Origin: Cristatella mucedo
Lineage: Eukaryota; Bryozoa; Phylactolaemata; Cristatellidae
Length of the DNA stretch: 64,000 bases
Direction: 5' to 3'
Assembly (NCBI GenBank): GCA_009760855.2
Contig: WPIO01000108.1
Span: 1,127,501 to 1,191,500 of the forward strand
The translations under genes were made by a program, and so were the position numbers. Positions 57,508-64,000 of this stretch are shown one piece after another (the first letter of the stretch is position 1; each line of letters begins with the position of its first letter). The notes beneath the pieces are model-generated. The model was not told where the DNA came from, ran no database searches, and saw nothing but the letters and a program-made list of their open reading frames with translations.

Positions 57508-57734
57508 CCTCACTTGAACAGGTAGCCGAGCAGAGCGGGGGCTACAAGCACTCCGGCCAGTATCCCCGACCGCGTCAGCGGAAACGATGCGATAATAGTA
57601 GAGGTACACTGGTAGCATTCTGACTTGAGATAAGACGTGAACCAATTTTCCCCGAATCAGCATTGAACGCTGTTCTACGTCTACGTGCAGTGTAGAAATA
57701 AAAATTAAATGCCATTGCTTTTAAGACACTTTTC

Positions 57735-57835
57735 ATAAAACTTTGCTCTGTATCCGCTGATCAACTGGCAGCCATTCAAGCTGTTTTAGAAAAGTAGACA
57801 CGTGGTCAAACCTCTGGGACTTGAAAACTATTAGA
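57735..57835 (-). mobile_element. LINE family 2 fragment (reverse)
   Basis: Encodes, reversed, a diverged FKSQRFDHVSTFLKQLEWLP and [10 protein letters not shown], as in the copies at 12236 and 29375. Confidence 0.85.
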
Positions 57836-58969
57836 CCAGTTTTGTCACGTTCAAGGCCAGAAGATTTACCTAAGAGAAACCAAACGCAAGTAACTGTAGA
57901 GGCAAGCACGAACAAATGCAGTGCTTAGTAGTTAGCTTAGAACTACTAAGCGAACTACTAAGCACTGCATGCGTAGATTACTAATAGTACTAAGCACTCC
58001 ATACTAACCCACTTAGAACTTGAAGTGAATTTTGATTCGATAATGTATCGTTGATTGCAAGTTTGCATACAGCTATGAATTGACGAGTTAGAGCACTCAT
58101 TTTGGGTGAATGGCTAACTTGAGGCACGACAGCGGAAGCAATGAAAATGAAAGTAAAAGGAGAAGTCATTTCATCGCTTCGTGGAATCACTGCAAAGCGT
58201 TGTGGAGAAAACAGCAGGTGCACCCAGCCGACCATAAATTACGCAAGTTGCATTCAATAATACCCTGGTTTGAACTAGCCGTTACAGCGCTTATCTTTGA
58301 CTCATCTTTGAGATCATGCACTCGAGCCCTGCAGCATATGTGAGGCATTTTTAGCAAATGTGAGATTAAGTTATTTAAGTGCAATATACAAATAATATAT
58401 AGATATATATTTTGTATATTTTCAGTTGTTTAGAATTTGGGCTAGTCGCTACTTATTGGCATTGCAACGAAAATATTTCGGACGCAGCAACATAATGGAG
58501 TCGCTAGCAAAAGGGCAGCCAATCCATGATCTTGCAACTAAAAAATTTGATCGAATTGAACACTCTCGCTAATAGGCTGCTTTTCCATAAACGTGAAAGA
58601 GACGCCTTAGCCTAATGTAATCGCCTAGCTTATGGGCCGACGTTTAATCAGCAGAAAATTAGGAGTTTCTAGTAACTTCCACAAATGTTTGGGTAACCAT
58701 TTAAGGAGTGCACTCGATTGAAGTATCGTTTTTGCTGCTGCTGTTGCTTAACAAGGAATGAGGAAACAAAGGATGTGAAAACAAAGAACGCCCCCATTGA
58801 GACCAGAGGAGTCTGCTAAGGCAAAAAGCCCCGAACGGATAATAGTAAGGCAAGGTCGATTTTAATGCCGCTGATAGACGTAGCAGGGCTAGGGCAGTGG
58901 CATTGCCGTCACCGCTGCTGCACATAGACACTTGTGTGGATAGTCAGCCATATCGAAAGGCAACGACCC
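57836..58969. other. Intergenic, no confident gene
   Basis: Positions 57920-57990 repeat ACTAAGCACT and AGTAGTTAGC-type motifs, including inverted copies. A degenerate LINE tail may lie at 58330-58390. No gene was recognised. Confidence 0.35.
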
Positions 58970-58970
58970 A

Positions 58971-59004
<34 letters not shown>

Positions 59005-59330
59005 GGAATAATGAAACACTTGATAAAGCTCCCTCAGATAACCCAATCTCTCTCAAAGCACTTTACATTTTCTGAAAAGGGAGCATGATTGAATGGTTAG
59101 TAGTAGCATGCTCTATAAACAACAAGAACAACATGGTTAGGGGTGACATGCACAGGGTCAGCATTCAAATGTGATTAGTGGCAGAATACGCAGGTTTTAA
59201 CATGCATAAGCGCATAAAGAACGAATCACAGGAACCCACTAAATGCTGTGCTGAATAGGTGTGTTTTTTAATTTCTTTTTAAATGTGGTCCAGTCAGGGA
59301 TCGTCGTGACGGAAGTCGGGAGCGAGTTCC
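58970..59330 (-). mobile_element. L2-like LINE family 1, 3' end (reverse)
   Basis: (AAT)n tail, hairpin, 3' UTR and C-terminal FKKN-region remnants in reverse. Confidence 0.88.
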
Positions 59331-59364
59331 AAAGACTTTAGAGCACAGCATTATTTGTGATCGT

Positions 59365-59450
59365 GCTTTTATTGCAGCAAATATGAAGTACTAAGGGAGA
59401 GATTGAGTTCTCTGGGGGTCTATAGCGTGTATATTATTATTTTTGTTATT
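59365..59450 (+). mobile_element. L2-like LINE 3' tail fragment
   Basis: GCAGCAAATATGAAGTACTAA, GAGATTGAGTTCTCTGGGGG and a TATTATT end, opposite in orientation to its neighbours. Confidence 0.75.
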
Positions 59451-59654
59451 ATTAGTGCAATTCCCTATCGTAATTTGAGAGAGGTCCTGTGGAAAGGCTT
59501 ACGGTAGGGGTAATTCATCGCTGACCCGCTGTGCATTTGATAGGAATGTCTCTTGTACGAGAGAAAAACACGGCACAAGGGCCTGCCATTAGCTCACTAG
59601 CACTAGCAACGGTCGCGAGCGACTTCAGAGATCAGCCGACATCAGGCCATGTGC

Positions 59655-59985
59655 AAATAATAATAATAGATTTGATAAAGCGCCCTCAGAGAACTCAATC
59701 TCTTTCTCGGTGCTTTACAATTGCTGCAAAGGAAACCCCCGATCGAATGGTGAATGGAAGAATGCTCAATAAACAACAAGAATATCATAGTGGTGACATG
59801 CACAGGGTCAGCACGAAAGTATGGTTAGTGGCAGCATGCTTAGTGTCAGCACGCACAAGCACATAATGGATGATTCACAGGGACCCACAAAATGCTGTGA
59901 TACATAGATGCGTTTCTAGTTTCTTCTAAAGTGAGGTTAAGTCAGGAGGTGCCATGACGCAAGTCGCGAGTGAGTTCCGGGCTGT
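59655..59985 (-). mobile_element. L2-like LINE family 1, 3' end (reverse)
   Basis: (AAT)n tail, hairpin (AGCGCCCTCAGAGAACTC...), 3' UTR and the end of the ORF. Confidence 0.85.
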
Positions 59986-60778
<793 letters not shown>

Positions 60779-60826
60779 AAAAGAAAGAGACAGACAGGCA
60801 GAGATAGAGAGAGACAGATAGAGAGA

Positions 60827-60922
60827 AAGAGGCAATCGTGATTGCACTGGCGGCTGCGTTAACTTAGTTGCAGGACTGAGGATCGCTTTGAAAATGAAAG
60901 CTGTATTGAATTTAAAAATGAC
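60827..60922 (+). repeat. Duplicated flank of GA arrays, copy 1
   Basis: Shares with 61268-61362 the blocks GTTGCAGGAC, GAAAATGA and TTGAATTTAAAAA at the same spacing, about 75-80% identical by eye. Confidence 0.75.
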
Positions 60923-60950
60923 TAATTGCTTAAGACGAGGGAGAGACAGT

Positions 60951-61226
<276 letters not shown>

Positions 61227-61267
61227 GGGCAGAGAGATACAGACAAAGAGAGACGGATAGACAGAAG

Positions 61268-61362
61268 GAGGCTATCGTTTTTGCTCTGGTGGCTGAGTAA
61301 ACTTTGTTGCAGGACCGAGATGTGCATTGAAAATGACAGTCATCTTGAATTTAAAAAACCCT
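61268..61362 (+). repeat. Duplicated flank of GA arrays, copy 2
   Basis: Second copy of the 95-bp flank at 60827-60922. It lies the same distance past its GA array, so the unit of array plus flank was tandemly duplicated. Confidence 0.75.
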
Positions 61363-61679
61363 ACTGATGACCGCGATTTGCTTAACAATGATGGTAAGGC
61401 CATCCGTCGTGACCATGTGCGCATCCGATAGCCGACCATTGAGCCGTCATTTTCATCGAAATGGTAGCCGCCGTCATTGCATTTCCGACGCAGACGACGG
61501 TGGTCGCTGCGGACGCCGAGCAGAGCCAGAGACTGCCTGCGCAGCAGCGCAGGAGCAGCGAGCAGGAGGAGCCAGAGAGTCGTGTCTCGAGGATTCGCTT
61601 TTCCTGCTCTTTGCAGTACTTTTATGTAGCAGCAGTATTTGCTCAAAATGAGTTATCCTCTAATATATAGATATTACAC

Positions 61680-61682
<3 letters not shown>
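61363..61682. other. Intergenic, no gene seen
   Basis: Short overlapping frames only. Confidence 0.4.
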
Positions 61683-61741
<59 letters not shown>

Positions 61742-61762
61742 TATATTATACTATAGATATAT

Positions 61763-61795
<33 letters not shown>

Positions 61796-61796
61796 A
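61683..61796. repeat. (GA)n and (TA)n compound microsatellite
   Basis: GA to about 61725, (CAGA)n, then AT repeats to 61796. Confidence 0.95.
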
Positions 61797-61799
61797 GCA

Positions 61800-62107
61800 T
61801 GGGCGAGCCGTTCAAATTGGGTCTGAAAGAATCGCAGAGGAAGGACCTTGACTGCTACTGCAATTCGACCTCAACCTTACGGACCTTACAGACCTCCGCC
61901 TGCTCCTGACGTGTGACGCTGGCAGGAAACGCTTTCCCAAAGTTGAGGCATCTTGATCACGGATTAAGATCCTTTAGAGCGTTTTCGGTTACATAAATAA
62001 GAAAGTTGGTAGCCACGAGTACGATAATCTTTTTGGAACCGCGTATTTTCTGCTCGTCAGAAGAATTTCAGGAACTTTTCAAAGGCAATTTCGACTGCTT
62101 CCTTACC
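61800..62107. other. Intergenic, no gene seen
   Basis: No recognisable signal. Confidence 0.4.
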
Positions 62108-62480
62108 TGGCTTGGCTCTGCATGAACAAGCGACCGAGGGAGCCCACTCGTTCAAATCGTCGGTCGGTCGGTCGTTCTTCGGTGTGCTAGCTCTGCCAGT
62201 AGCTCGGTGAAGGTGACGGTAACCTGGGCCTTGCATTACACGAATGCCGTCATTGGTCTGACCACGCTCCGGTGTTAGGAACAAGCCGTTCTTACCAAAA
62301 GGCGGCAGGTCCTAGTTGAAGTTAGGCGCCACAACAATCGTTCCCTGCGCCTCCCCAGCTAGAGAGCTACCGACTGGTCCAAATCACTCGGCATTCCATG
62401 CGATGTAGCAAGACAGCTTGCTCAGGAAGATTGGCATATCGTTCCGCATAGAAGAGGCTGGTTCAAAGTTCAACGTTGAG
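62108..62480 (-). pseudogene. Coding-like minus-strand segment interrupted by two stops
   Basis: One frame reads in order NDMPIFLSKLSCYIAWNAE, stop, FGPVGSSLAGEAQGTIVV and APNFN, stop, DLPPFGKNGLFLTPERGQTN and DGIRVMQGPGYRHLHRATG, continuing to SVACSCRAKPG, where a strong donor (CCAG then GTAAGG) follows. The second stop overlaps an acceptor-like CTTCAACTAG. The composition looks protein-like, but no family was recognised. Either exons of an unknown minus-strand gene or a decayed copy of one. Confidence 0.3.
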
Positions 62481-62675
62481 TGTGCACAGTGTGCACCTCA
62501 TTCTCCTCTTTGGGGGTGCCAGAATTCATTCCACTTGAATGCATGTTTAGAAAGCGTTTAGCTAAAAAAGCTGTAAGATTTCTCTTAGTCTGATTGCTGA
62601 CATGTACAGGAAATGAATGACGCCCGTTGTATTCGTATTGCTGCATTCTCACATGTTTTGTCTTACGGTTTGCAG

Positions 62676-62708
62676 TCAAACGGCAAACAATTTCGGCTAA
62701 CTATGCAG
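62676..62708 (+). CDS. Possible 11-codon micro-exon upstream of the lectin exon
   Basis: Acceptor CTTACGGTTTGCAG and near-consensus donor ATGCAG/GTGAGC enclose 33 nt, phase 1 at both ends, encoding VKRQTISANYAG when the shared bases are included. It is in the same phase as the lectin exon at 62919. Too short to assign. Confidence 0.35.
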
Positions 62709-62918
62709 GTGAGCTACGCGCTACGAACGCTACTGAGCTAGACAGGTCGTTCGCCAACGCAACAGGGACAACTTCGCTTGCAAGTCTCTGTTGCTGCTTC
62801 TGGCTGACCAGACTTCCTTCCAATGGGAATCTCTGTGCGACGGTCCTCTGGTCAAATCCGCTAGTCTTGTCAAATGTCGTCAAATCCGCACGTTACAATT
62901 CTTGCTCGGCTTTCTCAG

Positions 62919-63059
62919 GTTCGAGTTACGCGTTCGTGCGGCAGCCAGTCGTCTGGGAGCGAGCTGAAGGTCACTGCCGCTCTCTGGGTATGCGCCTGGT
63001 GAAGATTGATACTGAGGACGAGCAGAAGTGGCTGGCAAAGAGCATAAAAGCCAATGCAG
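62919..63059 (+). CDS. C-type lectin-like domain, N-terminal exon (47 codons, partial gene)
   Basis: Acceptor GCTCGGCTTTCTCAG, then phase 1 coding SSYAFVRQPVVWERAEGHCR and SLGMRLVKIDTEDEQKWLA to a donor (AATGCAG then GTATGC). This shows the first-half signature of C-type lectin domains: an aromatic residue, W-x2-A-E-x2-C, G-x2-L-x-x-I and an acidic E-x2-x-W/L helix. The Cys in EGHC is the expected half of the long disulfide. Later exons, with the WIG-type core and Ca-binding loop, are not in the remaining ~0.9 kb, so sugar specificity cannot be judged. Such proteins are usually secreted or membrane-bound. The signal peptide exon was not found. Confidence 0.8.
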
Positions 63060-63519
63060 GTATGCCAACTGGCGCCAGCCTTGATCTTGCACTATGATGC
63101 GGCCACTGGCTAAACGAGGATTCCGATTCGATCCAATTGAGCCTGTGGCGCGATGACTCACTTCCGAGTTTCTTCCGATAGACCACCAGTGACTCTCGAC
63201 CTTGCGACCTTGCGTGTTTTTTAATATGTCATCAGTGCACGGATAGCTGAGACGAATGCCAACCGATCGCTCACTCGAGACAATGCATACCAGCTAAAGC
63301 GTACTGGTACATGCTCTAGCGCTCATCTGACACGATCCTCTTGCGATCGTCTTGGTCAGCGTTTTGGTTTAAAGCTTTTAACACTTTCAATGCCGACGTT
63401 TGACTAAGAAAACTACAATTTCGGTCTCCAGCAAGACAAGCGCTCTGCCATAAGGTAATTCAGTTTGAATGAAATAAGCAAGACTACCCAGATTTTACCT
63501 CCCTTAATAAGTAAGCTAC
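63060..63519. other. Intron of the lectin gene or intergenic
   Basis: No second C-type lectin exon was recognised. Confidence 0.4.
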
Positions 63520-63745
63520 AACGCATTTAGCGGGTTCACGTGATTCGACCTCTGTGAGCGTTTGCGTGCTGACAGTGTGCATGCTGCCACATGCTGACCC
63601 TGTGCATTTCACGTCTGACCATGTTATGCTTAGTTTCACTGAGCATGCTACCACTAACCATTCGACCATGCTTCCTTTGCAGCATACGTTCAGTGCCTAA
63701 AATACATTAGGTTCTCTGAGTTAGCTATACTAATGTTTTGTTATT
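63520..63745 (+). mobile_element. L2-like LINE family 1, 3' end
   Basis: Family 3' UTR (GTGCATGCTGCCACATGCTG..., GAGCATGCTACCACTAACCA) and a worn hairpin with a TTATTATAATTA tail. Confidence 0.82.
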
Positions 63746-64000
63746 ATAATTACATAGTGAGTGGTGCCCAATCACAGTATAGTCGGCACCATTCGATGCG
63801 TGGAAGCGTGTAAAAGTAAGGGCGTGGCTCAGAGCTCAGATATACATGGAGAACGATTGCAACGTTAAGAAAACTTAAAACAAATATCTATTTCAAAATT
63901 AGAACGTCAGTATCTGACAGGAAAGTGAATCGCTGAGCTTAGTTAGATAGGCTTAGTAGAAATCCTTACTTTTTAGTAGAATTCGATGTTTCTTTGGCAT
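63746..64000. other. Intergenic or intronic, no feature seen
   Basis: No recognisable signal to the window end. Confidence 0.4.

Overview
This is animal (metazoan) genomic DNA. It contains C2H2 zinc-finger genes, one of them split by short spliceosomal introns, a C-type lectin exon, many 5'-truncated non-LTR retrotransposons of the L2/CR1 type, tRNA-derived SINEs, and a dense load of CA, GA, CAG, GGA and TA microsatellites. Coding segments are GC-rich with G/C third positions, while intergenic DNA is mixed and locally very AT-rich. The species cannot be fixed from this. GC-rich coding in a microsatellite-rich background fits a jawless vertebrate or another GC3-biased animal, but that is a guess.

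Layout. 0-3 kb: intergenic DNA with a SINE, a dispersed ~100-bp repeat and a CA array. 3.2-4.4 kb (-): an intronless ten-finger C2H2 protein with a CCAAT-box promoter region. 5-14 kb: repeats, including a SINE split by a LINE tail, a GA array bracketed by tRNA-like repeats, a LINE fragment, a 48-bp palindrome and a 21-bp minisatellite. 14.2-15.6 kb (-): an intronless eleven-finger C2H2 protein. 16.3-30.5 kb: a LINE graveyard of at least a dozen fragments in both orientations. 31-32.7 kb: a GGA tract and SINE debris. 32.7-43.4 kb (-): a multi-exon C2H2 gene. 44-62 kb: mostly intergenic DNA with LINE and SINE fragments, a CpG-rich island at 48.4-49.0 kb, a few unrecognised exon-like open frames, and large duplicated GA arrays at 60.5-61.4 kb. 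62.7-63.1 kb (+): a C-type lectin exon running out of the window.

The most interesting object is the 32.7-43.4 kb zinc-finger gene. Fourteen exons can be delimited by matching splice signals. Every internal one begins and ends in phase 1, so each length is a multiple of three. Two finger types alternate along the gene: type A, with helix core RNL, in an exon that is often exactly 28 codons, followed by type B, with helix core xD(G/I/T)L. Five such A-B pairs are visible. The DNA-contact positions are nearly constant within each type while neighbouring residues vary. This looks like repeated tandem duplication of a two-exon module, in a form where any module can be skipped without a frameshift. 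Introns of the same gene hold a roughly 138-unit uninterrupted CAG/CTG tract, a second CAG tract, a 0.7-kb CA higher-order repeat and an antisense LINE.

Function is inferred for the three zinc-finger proteins: nuclear, sequence-specific nucleic-acid binding. LINE and SINE copies all look 5'-truncated or frameshifted, and no intact mobile element was found. No CRISPR array, rRNA gene or convincing functional tRNA gene was seen.
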